From assembly GCF_000002425.4 (NCBI RefSeq), contig NC_037257.1:10854282-10918281 (forward strand): 64,000 nt of DNA, in the 5' to 3' direction. The position numbers and the translations under genes are program-made. Source of the DNA: Physcomitrium patens (lineage: Eukaryota; Streptophyta; Bryopsida; Funariales; Funariaceae). This document shows, piece after piece, positions 24,639 to 38,097 of this stretch (positions are counted from its first letter, which is position 1; each line of letters opens with the position of its first letter). The notes below the pieces were generated by a model. That model was not told the origin of the DNA. It did not search any database and saw only the letters and a program-made list of their open reading frames with translations.

Positions 24639-26179
24639 ATGTGCGGAGAATCTAAAGCAGCTGCTGTGAGGTCCGCTAAGGTGAGAACCTGAGCGTGTTG
24701 TTCTGGATCTCATCATTCCTGTTTCTATGCGATTTCAGTTCACTTTTTTGTAGACCTGTTCTTTCAACGTTCGAAAACCTAACAGTACGATTTTAAATAC
24801 ATGGATTCTGCGACATGATCGGAGTCAGATACATCGGCTTATGCGTGGTACAATTTCTGGCTGAGTATTAACTGAAGAGCAGTATGCTCTGAGGGAAGTA
24901 AGGTGTTAACAATCATCTGTTGGTGGTGCTGCTGTATTTATTGCATTTGTTTTTACTGATTTAAGGATTTTTCTTTTTCTCGACTGTTTTTTACTGTTTT
25001 GGCTGTGATCATCTGAAGCATGTTGGATTTAAAAAACTTCCAGCAGCTTTCTTGAATTTATTTTTTACATTCTTGATCATGAACCTGTGGTGTATCGCGC
25101 AGGTTAAGGATCATGCATTAGATACAGAGGAGGATGTAAAAGGTTTGCAGGGATAAGTTTGTGGACTCTTGTTCCTTTAATTATGGAACTCGTTTCTTCA
25201 AGTGGGAGATTTTCCGAAAAACCACCGAGGTCACCGTTAGCTGAACATGCAATACTCCGGAGAAGTCTTTTTTTGATCCAGCTCCACGTACTGAAAGAAC
25301 TTGTATAATTGCCACCTTTGAGAGTTAATCACATGCCATCTGTCTTTAGATGCCACCAATAAAGCTGGAGGGAATTTTCGCATCGTTGAAGTGGCAGAGG
25401 AGCGGTTGAATTCAGAGACGAATGGGGCAGCCGACGACGAGAATGTTTCTGACGTAGAGGTATCTACCAGAAATCAATCAAACTGTGCAGATAGAAATAT
25501 TGATATGTTCTAATGTATTGATACATGTGACTTGCGTTCACGATGACTTAATTCGTAAAGTACCTGCAGAATGAGAGACTGAAGCACTAAAAACCAACTT
25601 TTTACAAGAATTTATTACGCGCATCGCAGGTAGACACGTCAGTTCAATTTGCATTGTGATTGCTTGTTAGTAGGAATATGCAGTTCCGCCCTGTATAAAA
25701 CGAGGATCTTAAATTTGGCTTGGCTGATGTGTTGGCTATTACTGTTGTTTCAGAAGGATGGAGAACCATCAGTGGCTGAGCATGCCTTGTGCAATCTTGT
25801 AAAGGGCACTGCTTTACGTGTGCTTGGAAAACTAGACGAGGATCGTACTTGTCTCGAGTTCGGAAGGTATCTGTAATTTTAGTATCTCCCTTTCACATTA
25901 CTTTCCAAATTTTCTGCCGTGAGTTAATAGTACATGTGATGAGGATCCAGAAAATATAACTGTAATTTTGAGTTTTTGAAATAATGTCAGGCTGAAAATC
26001 TTATTTTTGAAGACGAACTTAGCATGCAGTATCGTAAGTTGATGTTGACCTTCTTGTTCAATAGTGAGACAACCTGCTACAAAGAGACAAAACTTTTTCT
26101 GATTCCAATGGCGGAATACGAGCGCGCTCTACTGCTCATCATTCCACACACTGAGCGAGTCAATCATGATCCATGCTAA
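24639..26179 (+). CDS. Small unrecognised protein, five-exon model (139 aa)
   Basis: Five short exons join with GT-AG introns and consistent phases: 24639-24680, 25103-25142, 25350-25459, 25754-25866, 26065-26179 (TAA). The product is acidic in the middle (EEDVKDATNKAG, EVAEERLNSETNGAADDENV) and ends with a hydrophobic stretch ERALLLIIPHTERVNHDPC. I recognise no domain. An in-frame acceptor at 24624 opens the first exon a little upstream, so earlier exons may exist and the ATG at 24639 is only the first one visible. The base composition of the exons is clearly less AT-rich than the surroundings. It may be a lineage-specific gene or the 3' end of a longer one. Confidence 0.42.
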
Positions 26180-29100
26180 GCCAACAATTTTGACCTTTTA
26201 CTGGAGGTATCAATGTTGCCAACATCGGTGGTAGGAACTTACTTTCAATGCTAGTGATGCTATTTATATTTTTCCTAGTGGAAAACTTACCATACAATTG
26301 TATGGCTAGTACACTTACAAACCATATCAGGCACTGCCAAAAAATTCGGGCCTTTTGCATGTGGTATGATAGAGCGGTAGTTAAAAGTTTACAAACGGTG
26401 GCTGTCAATTTTAACAATTCAACAGTTCAGAAATTCAAGTCCAGTACCCTCCACATTAATCCCTGCAGGTCATAGCTCTACTGTTCAAAATGTAACAAAC
26501 TATGGTGTAATACATCACACCTAGACATCCTAGAACTGTCGCTTAATGTTCATCAACAATCCTGTATTGATACCCAGCTTACAAAGATCGCATGTGTCTA
26601 CTTGTTTGTGTTGACACCGTCTCTGCAACCTGGGTTTCCAACGAACCAACCGTTGTAAAACTAGATCCAGACTTAGATTGGTATACTTTATGCAATCAAG
26701 ATCCAATCCACAATTCGTTCTTTTATCGGTTCTTTCTGAGATATGTGCTCACTTCTTCGCTGTGCACCCACTAACGCAAGAAGAATTTTTAATTCCTTTG
26801 GACTTGAGATTCCATGTATAATTGGTTGCAAGATAAGCTTAGATATCAGCCGGTCAATCGGAATGAGATAAATTCGACCAGGAATATTCTTAAACTCTTA
26901 GCAAGCTACATGTGAGGTCTTGAGAGCATTTCTAAAAGGCTGAGATGGAATCCCTTGAATTGGTAATCCTTTGCTTTTATTGCAATTCACATTTCTATCT
27001 CTATTGCATTTGGTTCGTTATTCAGTGGCCATCGATTCTAACAATGCAAACGTCCGGTGATAACCTTCACACAGTCATTGATTGGCATTGAAGTTGCTAC
27101 ATGTAAAGACAACGAAGAATAAATTTTAACACAGTCTACTGGCTCTAGAATATTCTGAACTTAAATCGTAGCACGTCCCACAATCCTAAACTAATAACTC
27201 TCCTAAAAGTATCTTAAATCCTGCAGCGCTCTATTCTCTTTCATGTGGATGTCAATGAATGAATTTTTTTCTGTTCTTTCACAGCTGTGTCTTTTTTCGC
27301 CCATCAAACTTTATGAAATCGTTATGTTTCTTGTATCACTTGGTTCACTGTTCTTGTATCACTTGGTTCACTTTTATTGATTGAAAAGGAACACATCAAT
27401 TAGATTCTGCAGTTAATAAAATTAACAAAAAATGTAGTGCAAAAACTCTTTAAATGCGTTTTTTAAAAATCGTGTTATTTTTGCCTACTATGTTTGAAGT
27501 TCCACGTTGACAAATTACAAGATAGTTACAGAGAAAATGTTGATCCATACTTTTTTGATAAAGATTTATATTATTTTCACAATCTGTATATATAATTGAC
27601 TTTTTTTATATTTTAATTGAGTCTAGCACATCCAATCAAGTTCATTAAGTCCATGGTTCCAAGTTAACACTGCTTGGTCTTGAGACAAAAACTGGCAACC
27701 TCATCTCACATGTTAGTGTTATCATTTCAGCATTCAAACTTTACACAAATAATATAGCAGTCAATGGTGGTGTGGTTTGTGGGTCAATGTGGGTCAACAT
27801 TACTCATTAGTTTTTGAAGCTCAAGCAACTCCAAAGTAAATACATACACCCTGCTGGATCACAAGTATATGTAAAGTCATTGATAATGAAGTCCTTTTGA
27901 AAAATCAAGTCCATCATAGAGTGTTGAATTTCCTGACACAAACAGACAAGACCTTTCAGAGCAAAGAAAACCCTGTTTTATTTCAGCCTGGAAGTTGGCA
28001 CAAGTATGAGCACATCAAAACCAGTCCATGCCCACAAGTTCAACCCACTAAGTAGATATCGTATTTCATAATGTACATCATCATACTTTCCTACAATATT
28101 GCAGTTGGAAGCTGACAGATCCTTCTCCTCCAGCAACTGCTCATTTGTACCCGTGACCATGGTCAAAGGCTCTTGACCTATGACCAAGTGGTCCATGTAA
28201 CCGTGTGAGCCCATTCCTATTCGAAAGGCATCTCAGTATGGTGATGGACAGGGAACCAGACAGTGCCACTTGGCTAGCGCCAAGTCAGCAAGATTTTTTT
28301 AGGGTTTCGAGGGGAGATGACTAGTTAATTAAGTTTTTAATGGACTGTAGGCAGGGTGGCGGGGTGTGAAAGTTGCATCAGTGATCTGGATGGTCCTCAT
28401 TGGCCCTCCTTTCTTCTTCCTCCATGGCCTCTTCAATCATTCACATGAGACTGCACTCAGGGCTACCTCTCGTTGAGTGGTGGGGGGGGGGGAGGGGGGC
28501 AGTTTCTGTTTTTGTATGTCCTTTCAATTGGACTTCCACATGGACTTCTGAAGTGTTGGTTCTGGCAAGTGCCAACTGGCAAAGCGAGGGGTCATGTGTA
28601 TGAGGGGTTGTCACCATGCCACCTGGGTTGAATGGGTTGAATGCACACCATCCTTGACTACATTAATTTGGCAGTTTGGAATTTTAAAAAAGGATGAACG
28701 ACGGCATTCATCTTCGAGTGGCGTGTTCATTCTAAATCGCCCTTTGAAAGGACCGATCCTTGAACTTTACTCCAACTGCAGAGCATTCTTGTGCTGTAGG
28801 ATCCACCGTTAGCACCCGCCACTAAAGGATTGTTTTGGAAAAAAAAAAAATATAAAAGCCAATCACATGACCAAAATTCTGAAGCACACATTCCGTTTTG
28901 TCAAGCAAGCGACACAATCCTTTTTCATCCAAATTTGATGCGAATGTAAGCATGAAGCTCTTGTTTCATCCCCCACCATCGGATAAGGTGTCTTCTCATC
29001 CAACGGCAGCGATGTGGGACAAAGCCCAAGGATGAACGACATACTTTTTTTCTCATATACTACTTACTTTTTGCGAAGGTAGGTCGCCTTTTGGACGCAG

Positions 29101-29584
29101 GCCCCGTGCAACGAAAGATCTGCCCCTGAAGAGGATCAACAGGGTTAGGGAATGGTTCCACCGAAGCGGCGAATTCGCCGCTGGAGGTTCCTTGCCACCG
29201 TCGATGAGTGCGGTGATTACTCGGTTCGGAATCCAGTGGGGAAAAGTTCTAAAAGTACCAAAAGGAGGTCTGGGAATCAGGAGTGGGAGAGTCGAAGGAG
29301 ACGACGACGGGGAGGGTCGGAGAGGACGACTGGCAGCAGCAAAGCACAGGAATAAGAGACGGCGGACAAAGGGAATGTGATGGCATTGAGTGTGCGGGAG
29401 CCTCGGCTGTAGCTCGCAAGAGCTGCCCATCAATCTTCCTCGATAGCCTCGCTGGATGTTGCCCTGGGGTGATTGTCATCTTGGAGGTTGTTTCTTGGGT
29501 CGTTGAAGAAACCCTCAGGGATCGGGAGAGGCTGCTCATTTGGGGAGGAATTTTGCTGGAATTTGCAGCGATTTGGGAAGGAGA
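26180..29584. other. Intergenic region before the ATP/ADP translocator gene
   Basis: No supported gene. A 23-base unit is repeated twice in tandem at 27328-27372. AT-rich sequence dominates up to about 28000. From 28200 the sequence is gene-like in composition, with a guanine-rich run near 28480-28500 and a poly-A run near 28840, and is probably upstream or leader sequence of the translocator gene. Open frames on the minus strand from 29250 are antisense shadows of that gene and its leader. Confidence 0.5.
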
Positions 29585-29630
29585 GGAGGAGGAGGAGGAG
29601 GAGGAGGAAGAAGAAGAAGAAGAAGAAGAG
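29585..29630 (+). repeat. (GGA)n(GAA)n purine tract just before a start codon
   Basis: Purine-only trinucleotide repeat ending three bases before the ATG at 29633. It lies in the presumed 5' leader of the translocator gene. The frame of the gene is open through the repeat upstream of the ATG, but no in-frame ATG precedes it. Confidence 0.85.
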
Positions 29631-29632
29631 AT

Positions 29633-32600
29633 ATGCAGAGTTTGTACGCTGCCTCGACGGCCACCACGCTCGCGTGGTATGGCAGGAGCAATGTGAGGGT
29701 GAGCGGGTTGAGGGCGAGTACGTCGTCCTCGTCTGCGTGTGCGACGGCCATGGCGGGGATGGGTGCGTTGCGATCTCAAGGGGGTGTGAGCGGGCTGAGC
29801 TCCGTGGAGACTCGCCGGAGCGGAATGTTGCATGAGATGGCGGGTTTGGGAATGCCTCGGTTGTTCCCTGCTGTGGGATTGAGGAGAAGGCGTGAGGAAG
29901 TGGGTGTGAAGGGTGAACAAGGGCCGCTGGGGTTGGGGTCTGGCGTGCGTCTGCCCGTACGCGCACAAGCGGCTGCGGGAGGCGCGGCGCTGCCGAGTCA
30001 ACCGGCGAATAAGATCCTCGGAATTGAGGCAACCACATTTAAGAAAGTGATTCCGTTGGGGTTGATGTTCTTCTGCATCCTCTTCAATTACACCATTTTG
30101 CGAGACACGAAGGATGTGCTGGTGGTGACTGCGAAAGGAAGCAGTGCTGAGATTATCCCTTTCTTGAAGACGTGGGTGAATCTTCCCATGGCTATCGGAT
30201 TTATGGTTATCTACACGAAGCTGTCGAATGTTCTCTCCAAGGAGAACTTGTTCTATTCGTGTATCTTCCCTTTCATCGCCTTCTTTGGTGCATTTGCCTT
30301 CTTCATGTACCCGATTGTGGATATTTTGCACCCAACGGCTTTCGCAGACTGGGCTTTGGCCAAATTCGGCACTCGGTTCCTGGGTCCCATTGCGATCATC
30401 CGGAATTGGACGTTTTGTCTCTTTTACGTCATGGCAGAGCTGTGGGGTAGCGTGGTGGTATCTGTGCTTTTCTGGGGTTTTGCGAACCAGGTGCCTATCT
30501 TCCCCACCTCTTCTCTTGTTTTTTACTCTCCCACATGCCATGTATACCTGTGTGCGTCGGATTGACTGTATCCTCTTCCTCTTCCCATGCCATGCTTAAA
30601 TGCTATATTTCAACAGTGTTCACGGTGATGTGCAGTTTTCGACAAATCATAGTTTTTTTTAACTGTTTTCATTAGACATAATTTGGTGTCGCCGATGTTA
30701 TACATCTGAATTTAATGATTTTCTGTACGTGGCAGATCACGACAGTAGATGAAGCCAAGCAATTCTATCCCTTGTTTGGGTTGGGCGCGAACGTAGCTCT
30801 TGTCTTCTCTGGAAGAACGGTGAAGTACTTCTCACAGCTTCGAACCAAGTTGCCGCCTGGTGTGGACGGGTGGGGTTATTCATTGAAGGGAATGATGGGA
30901 CTGGTCGTCATTCTCGGTTTGGTTATCGTGGGTATCTATTGGTGGACCAATAAATATGTTGTGAATGATCCTTCACTACCGAAGGTCGAAGCTCGCAAAA
31001 AGGTAGGTTTGTTTTCTGGTCTGTAGTGGAGATGTATTCTACAATCCCAATTTTGTGACGATTTTGCGGGTTCAGTATGTTAAGTTCTCGAGCTGTGAAA
31101 AGATGCTGCGATGGGGTTCTTTGCAGATATATTTACTTTTTAAAATTAAACAATGTATTTATCATCTCAAGTGGCATTAGCTTCTGTAGAAACGGTACTG
31201 TAGTGAGACGAATACCATTGAGTTCTCGCCGTTATTTTTGTACTTTGAATTCATTTCGTTTACAGCATTGCTTAGCATCTATGTGAGAGTGTTCTTCAAG
31301 TAAATTCTTCGCATGGATCTTGCCCGAGTTGGTCTAGAGATAAATGTTTTGCTGCATATTCCTAATATATTTGTGTCCTGACCTGAATTCTCAGAAGTCA
31401 AAGCCGAAGATGGGAATGGTTGAAAGCGCGAAGTTTTTGTTGACCTCACGTTACATCCGCGATCTTGCTACGTTAGTGGTTGCCTACGGTATTAGTATCA
31501 ACTTGGTGGAGGTTACATGGAAATCTAAGCTCAAAGCACAGGTATTGATTCTTTGCGAGTTTTGTTACTCTGTGTTCCCCTGAAATGTTTCCTAATGTGA
31601 GTATTCTCCGAGAGCCTGTTTGCCCATATTGCCATGAATTAATGTTTTTGTTCATGGTTGCAGTTTCCCAGCCCTAACGACTATTCCTCTTTCATGGGAG
31701 ACTTTTCAACGTACACCGGAGTAGCCACATTTATCATGATGTTGCTGAGTCGTTACATCTTTAGGAAGTATGGGTGGGGGGTAGCAGCAGCTATTACACC
31801 AACGGTCTTGCTTGTGACTGGAGTGGCCTTCTTCGGTCTGGTACTTTTCAGTACCCCATTGACGCCAATGCTTGCTGGCCTTGGGATGACACCCTTGCTT
31901 GCTGCAGTTTACGTGGGAGCTCTTCAAAACATTTTCAGCAAAAGTGCTAAGTACAGTCTTTTCGACCCTTGCAAGGAGATGGCGTACATTCCCTTGGATG
32001 AGGAGACAAAGGTAAGACCACGTTAAAATAAGTTATTATTAAAGTGCTGTGAAGCTCTGAACTTGGAAGAAAGTCCTAGGTTTATCTGAAATGTGCAATC
32101 GCAGTAGTTGTATAACCTGAATTTTCCCGTCCGTGCAGCTAAAAGGCAAGGCAGCTATCGATGTGGTTTGCAACCCGCTTGGGAAGTCGGGAGGTGCTCT
32201 CATTCAACAGTTCCTCATTCTGGGGTTCGGGTCTCTAGCGTCCTCAACTCCCTACTTGGGGGCCATTCTGTTGCTCATTGTACTTCTATGGTTGGGTGCC
32301 GCTCGGTCGCTTGATGCTCAGTTTACTCCTCTGGTGCAAAAGGACTTGAAGGGCAAGCTTTTGGAAGGAAAATTGTCCGCCATTTCTGCTGCAGTTTTGG
32401 GTCAAACCCAGGCAAAGAAAGAGGTCAGCTAGCCGAAATATTTTGAAGCAAATTGTCACTGCTCCTGGCTGTTACATGTTAAGCTATATTCTCAATCAAA
32501 GATTTTAACTCAATGCCTGTGCTTGCTTTCTGTAAGTAGCAGAAGAAATGTTGGACTATTTTTGAATGTTGTACGATTCCATCTAACACTGAAAGAGTGG

Positions 32601-32840
32601 GCATCACAGGTGAAATATCGATTTGTGAGTGTTCTCAATGAACAGGGGTTCTTGGAAGGACGTTATGTCCCCGTTGTTGAAGGGCAAGCTCAACCCCCTG
32701 CAGCGCCTTCTGAGACTCAAGTACCGTCCTCAGAAACTTCTCCGTTGTTGGAGACCAACAACATCGATGACTCAGCGGCTCAATCAGGGGAGACTGATGT
32801 GCCATCTCTGGGAGCAACGCCCACAACGCCTTTGAAGTGA
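29633..32840 (+). CDS. NTT: Plastid envelope ATP/ADP translocator (NTT/AATP, TLC family)
   Basis: Six exons: 29633-30490, 30736-31002, 31395-31541, 31664-32011, 32139-32423, 32610-32840; 711 residues. Residues 1 to about 110 are a Ser/Ala/Arg-rich transit peptide ending near VRLPVRAQ. The TLC transporter core begins near residue 127 with KKVIPLGLMFFCILFNYT, then LRDTKDVLVVTAKGSSAEII, FCLFYVMAELWGSVVVSVLF, TTVDEAKQFYPLFGLGANVA, KMGMVESAKFLLTSRYIRDL, SKSAKYSLFDPCKEMAYIPL and KAAIDVVCNPLGKSGGALIQ, all very close to Arabidopsis NTT1/NTT2. The protein exchanges cytosolic ATP for stromal ADP across the inner envelope and supplies plastids with energy at night or in non-green tissue. The last exon could instead begin at 32646 (a second in-phase acceptor), removing 12 residues. 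Confidence 0.96.
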
Positions 32841-35210
32841 GGTGACATTTTGTTGAAGACTTCGGTAGTTCATTGTTGGTTGAACCGCATGGCGCGTTGA
32901 TTGGTTGTTTGTCAACCAGCGCATTCATGGCGCGAGTAGTCTGTGCCAGATTATTGACACCACACTCTATTTTGGGTGGCAATGTGGTATGTCACGTCTC
33001 GGCCTCGATTATTAGGAAACACCACGCATGGAGCCCTTCCTGGTTCCTGATTTCGCTAGAATATGGACTGTCTAAGAGTTCAGACACAAGATTATGAAGA
33101 ATATGGTTAGAGTTGCACATGGACTTTTGTTCGGAGCCCATTGATTGCCTGAACATTGCTCAACCAAAGTTATCACCTTATGTGAGTTCTTTTTTCCACT
33201 CAAAATTATCTCAATCATACCTACTTCAGATTAAAAAGATGCGTATTTAGCTCTTAGGGGGAGACTTATCATTCAAGGAAATGCCCAGCCTTGTCCGTCT
33301 GGTCAATCCTGATTGCAATCTTTTTCGATTTGGGAATTTGCTAGCGCCTGGGGTCTTGCTGATATTTGCGCAACACATTTCAGCTTAGCAATATGAATTA
33401 GGCAGAGTCGATTACTTGTGTTCATCAAATACCTACCAGTCAGAAGAAAATGCCTCAGCGCGAGTACTGTCATAACTTGTCTTAACTTCTACTTGCTAAG
33501 CATCTACAGAGTAAAATTTGATCAACTTTCCGTGTACAAGTTGTTTCCTTCAATGGTTTCTCAGATGCTGATGATTGCGATCTGAGAATGAAGGGACAGC
33601 CCTGCTGCATAGAGGCAAGAGTGGCACAACTGCAGACAAACATCAGAGTCTCACGAGCTAGAAAGGATTAGACTTGCTGCATGGTGGATCGTCCTAATGG
33701 TAGGTCCCTGTTATTGTCCTGTTCCCAGCAGCAAATTTCTGTACAAACCTCTTCATGCTGATAGATTCTTCAACCTCCTTTCTTCGTTCTGTGATTATTA
33801 TTTCAGGTTTCATTGTTTTGAGCCGTATGGTCTGATTCCAACTTTCAGTTTTCAGGTTCGCTCGTTGACATGCCGATTGTTTCCTTGCAAAACATTTTTA
33901 GTGGAACGGCTCATTTTCGATTATGGATTCCCGTTCTGAGGTGGTGGGGCCAACAAGAATGAAAGGCATTTTGAGCTGGAATGCTACAGAGGTTTATTGC
34001 CTAAGCCTTTCTTATCGTGATTTATATTGGTATACAAATCAGAATCATGATAAGCATTAACTTTTCAACATGTAGAAATTTTGAGTTTTCTTCCACACTT
34101 GGTTTTGAATGTGGGAATGAATAAAGAATGCTTTAAAAATATATATATGGTAGTTAAAAATGTACGTAATAGTTGTAAATTGTATTATGATTTTATTCAA
34201 TAATATATTAGCTATATTTTTTATATGTGGCCAAATTATTAACCAAGTACTATAGCAATATAATTACATAGAAAAATGTTAAAGTCCACCTATTTACTAA
34301 ATTTACCCACCCTATTGTAATCATCAGAAAAATGAATCATTTCCAAAAACTATCATTACAATCACGGCCTTTATTTTAATTTTTCTCGTTTTTAATCCTT
34401 GCTTCTTTTATTCCTAGCCTTTTTCATCTAAATCCCCTTCTACCTCCTCTTTTTTTCCCACTCTTTCCCTCTTTCTCTTCTTATTTCCAACTCTCATTCC
34501 AATTCCTCTCATTCTCCTTTGTTCTCTATAAAAAGATGGGTTGATTTAGTAAATATATGGATTGTTTGAAAATTTTCTATTAGATGTATTATTTTTTTTT
34601 ATGGTTAGGGTTTTATTATCATAAAAATCATAACAATTTTAATGTCGTATTATAAAAATAAGGTATTAATATATGTTAGATATTAGCTAAAGAAAGTTTT
34701 TTTTATTACTTATAGTCTATTGACATAAGTTGAATTTTAAATTTTATTTTAGTATTCTTATTGAATTTTGTTTTTTTTTTCTTATTTATGTAAGTATATA
34801 TATATATATATATATATACTTATATGTATTATTATAGATGATGGTGTTAGTGAGCATGCACCTATCTAAAAGATTATACATTTATTATGCAATTATTTAG
34901 TCATCTGTTTATTTACCAATTTTACTTTTATTTATTTATTTGTCTTTGGTACAAAAATAAAATATATCTAATTTGTTAATGGGATGAAAAAAAGTAACAA
35001 CAAACTATCTAATTTTTATATTTAGAGATAAAACTAAGTATACTAAAAAGATGAGATAATTATTAAAGCGAGTTCATCTACACTTTGGTATATGATTGTA
35101 GTATAGTAAGAAATTCTAGAGTTTTATTTAATTATTTTGTTATATTTAGAACCAAATATTTGATTAGCTATTCAAGAATTATTCTATCTCTTAAACAAGA
35201 TTCATGTTGT

Positions 35211-35213
<3 letters not shown>
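32841..35213. other. Translocator 3' region, then AT-rich spacer
   Basis: To about 34000 the composition is gene-like and probably includes the 3' UTR; small open frames there show no family. Beyond 34130 the DNA is AT-rich, with a TA microsatellite at about 34796-34818. No gene or element could be recognised. Confidence 0.5.
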
Positions 35214-35253
<40 letters not shown>

Positions 35254-36700
35254 ATTAATCCAAAAAAAATTATTTATTTATGATTAAAATATTTCAATTT
35301 ATTCTACAGTTTGGAACCAATGCTCTATATATGATTTGAGATAATTATATTAAATTCAGAACTTAGTTGCTATAAATTGTTGATTCAGCATTCATCATTT
35401 GATATCTACAAAATTGTTAAATATTTGCTTGGCTTGGCTAAATTGCCACTAACATCCATTTGAATAAGAAAACTTTAGTAGCATCTTTTGGATCAATAAT
35501 TCTAAGGCCACCTTCATCACAAGTTCCAAAATAGATCTTTGATACAACTCCGAATCAAATTAAAGAAGTATTATTTTGCTACACAAAATTTTTGACCATT
35601 ACTTTAATTTTTAAAATAGCCTTTACAAAGCTATTCCAAATAACTAGAAAGAAATAAAACAAAGAGAATTGAATGTTAATTACAATGATAGTTTCACCTA
35701 TTATATTAATTTTAATAAAACACTAATAATCTAATTTATAAAATATTCTATAGAGAAAAAATGATCAATATCTTGTGTTTTTTAAAAAATACGAAAGGAA
35801 GTTCCAATGAGCTTATTAATTTTGGTGTTTAATGTCCATTTTTAACTAAATTAATTTAATCAAGCCAAACTATCTATTTTTAAATTTTTTGATATTCAAT
35901 AGATTTGGATCAATTTATTTCCAAATATGATGCTATGTTGAATTATTTAATGATGTTTACCAAATAGAGCACATTTTATTCTTTTCTATGAATTGGGATT
36001 GTAGAATCATTGGCATATTGACTAATGAATTATTGATGAGAACTTCAAAAAATAAAAATACCTTGTAGATAGTATTATTAAACAATATGTTGAAGAACAA
36101 TACTAAAAACTTCATTAACCAAGATTAATAAATAAGGTGCTAAAAGACAACCTTGCCTTACATTGTTTTTAATAAAAATTTAGTTTGTAAATGTCACATT
36201 AATATAAATTGTTGTGCTTACTGCATATAGACTAATATTAATTATATAGAAAAAAATAATCAAAACCTAGTGATTTTAGAATTTTAAATATAAAATACCA
36301 CATGTCCTTATTTTAGACTTTAAAAAATTAATTTTAAAGAAAAAAATAGTTATTTTGAATTCTTGGCCTAATTTTTAGTTATTTGAAAAATATATGCATT
36401 ATTTAAGATGAATCTCAAGGAAAAATAAGCTTTTTAGTAAAAAAAAATGACCTTTTTGAAAATTAATCGAAGTTGTCTTTAAATTACTTTACTATTAATT
36501 TTGTAAAATATATTTAATAAGGTGATAGGTTTCTACTTACCTTGCTTTGTTTGATCATTTTTTTTATACAAAAAAAACATATCCTCAAAATATGTAAAGT
36601 AAGAGTCTATCTTTATTTAATATATAATTAATCATAAAAATATATTCATTACTAATGATGTATTAAAAAAAGTGAAAAAAATCAATTTACATCTTAATTG
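35214..36700 (-). mobile_element. LINE (non-LTR retrotransposon) fossil with poly(A) tail
   Basis: Minus strand, 5' to 3': a reverse transcriptase motif at 36161-36080 reads VRQGCLLAPYLLILVNEVFS, as in plant LINE ORF2. Near 36016-36007 is YANDS, a decayed YADD box, followed by an EINWSKS-like segment. The ORF2 end at about 35525-35447 reads CDEGGLRIIDPKDATKVFLF. A run of 36 T at 35214-35249 on the plus strand is then the poly(A) tail on the minus strand. Stops interrupt the frame between the motifs. The 5' limit is uncertain; endonuclease sequence was not identified. Confidence 0.72.
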
Positions 36701-38097
36701 GATTAAATACCTTATTTTTTTCCATTTTCTTAATACCATTAGGTTTAAATAATATCTTTCTTGATAATCTATAAAAAATATTAATTTATCATCCTTGATT
36801 TGATTTTAGAGGTAAAAGATCTTGTTTACTTGAATTATATTTTTTTTAGTCTTCTTATTTCTTATAGCAATAGAAAGTGTGTTCAATTTAGCCATATATA
36901 TCCAATTTCAAAGAAATCCATATTGTGACATTAGTTGAGCTTCATTATAAATACTACTCTATATGAAATTAATTGGAAGGTGTGACCTTAGATCTATCCA
37001 AGCTTATATGTATGCAACAAAACTACAAAGTTCATTAAAAGAGAAGAAGAGAGACAAAGGAAGAAAGATGTTTCAAGTTTTATATGAGATATTAACTTGG
37101 ATTTCAAATCATGCATAAATAGATTCCATATTTACTTTAGGTATAGCTTTTGCCTTAGCAAACTCAATAATATCCCTAGCTATGAATATTGCATTAACAA
37201 ATCTAACTTGCATTAGATATTGTCCTAAATCCAAGGCCAATAAACCTTTGGCATATTAGGATTGTTTGGCCTTCAAGAATTTGATAGATTTCTATTATGA
37301 TTCTTGTTTAAAGAAGAGAAGTTAGAGGCCTTATTTCTACTTTGCATACTTGCTTGCAATTAAATTGAATTAGATTAGACCTTAAGTTATATATCATCTT
37401 TATGTTAAAACTTAGATTGAAAAGTGCCTAAAAAATAGGCATACAAGTTTTTTTTTGTCTCATCTCTAAAAGTTAGTAGATGAGCCACCAAATCTATTAG
37501 GATTTTCAATTAAGAAAATACAATGGCTCATGAAATATCTTTTATCTCCTATAATCTTTAACTATGATGTTTTGACAACTTTGAAACATGATTAGAAGTC
37601 TGCAATAAGAGGCTCTTAGAAGATTTAACCACCATAAGACTTATATCTTTAACTACAAATCCATTGCTAGGAATTAGTTTCTTAATGAACAATTTTTAAT
37701 AATTCAATCTAAGATCATCTTTCTTTATTAAGCTAAATATAATAAATTTTTAATTTTTTGATAATTTTGTTATTTTTATTATAACTATAGTATATTTTTT
37801 CCTTAATATATATTATTACTGATAGAAAAAAAGATGACCATGATCTTTTTGGTTGAGTTTCAAGTTTAGTTCTTGACTTGGTAGATTATTTTTTATAATT
37901 GATGATTTTTAAGAGTAAGTGTAGTGATCTAAAACAACTAAAATATTGTAGTTAGGTGTTGTACTCAAGCTTGAACATTTCAACATTGTTGTTTTTATTT
38001 ATTTATTTATTTATTTATTTTTTATGTGCATTGTCTATATCTATTGTTTGATTTTTTATGTACACCAATTGATGAAATACATCATTTTTTGGGCCAT
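36701..38097. other. AT-rich decayed repeat DNA
   Basis: No gene or named element could be supported. It may contain the degraded 5' part of the LINE that ends at 35214. Confidence 0.4.

Noticed and set aside
29249-30541. Long minus-strand open frame (about 430 codons) opposite the ATP/ADP carrier
   Set aside because: It is the antisense of the GC-biased first exon and the purine repeat; the product is low-complexity (poly-Ser, Arg/His-rich) and the plus strand has a certain gene.
33560-33668. Short open frame with Cys/Arg-rich product downstream of the ATP/ADP carrier
   Set aside because: Too short, no homology I can name, best read as 3' UTR or downstream sequence.
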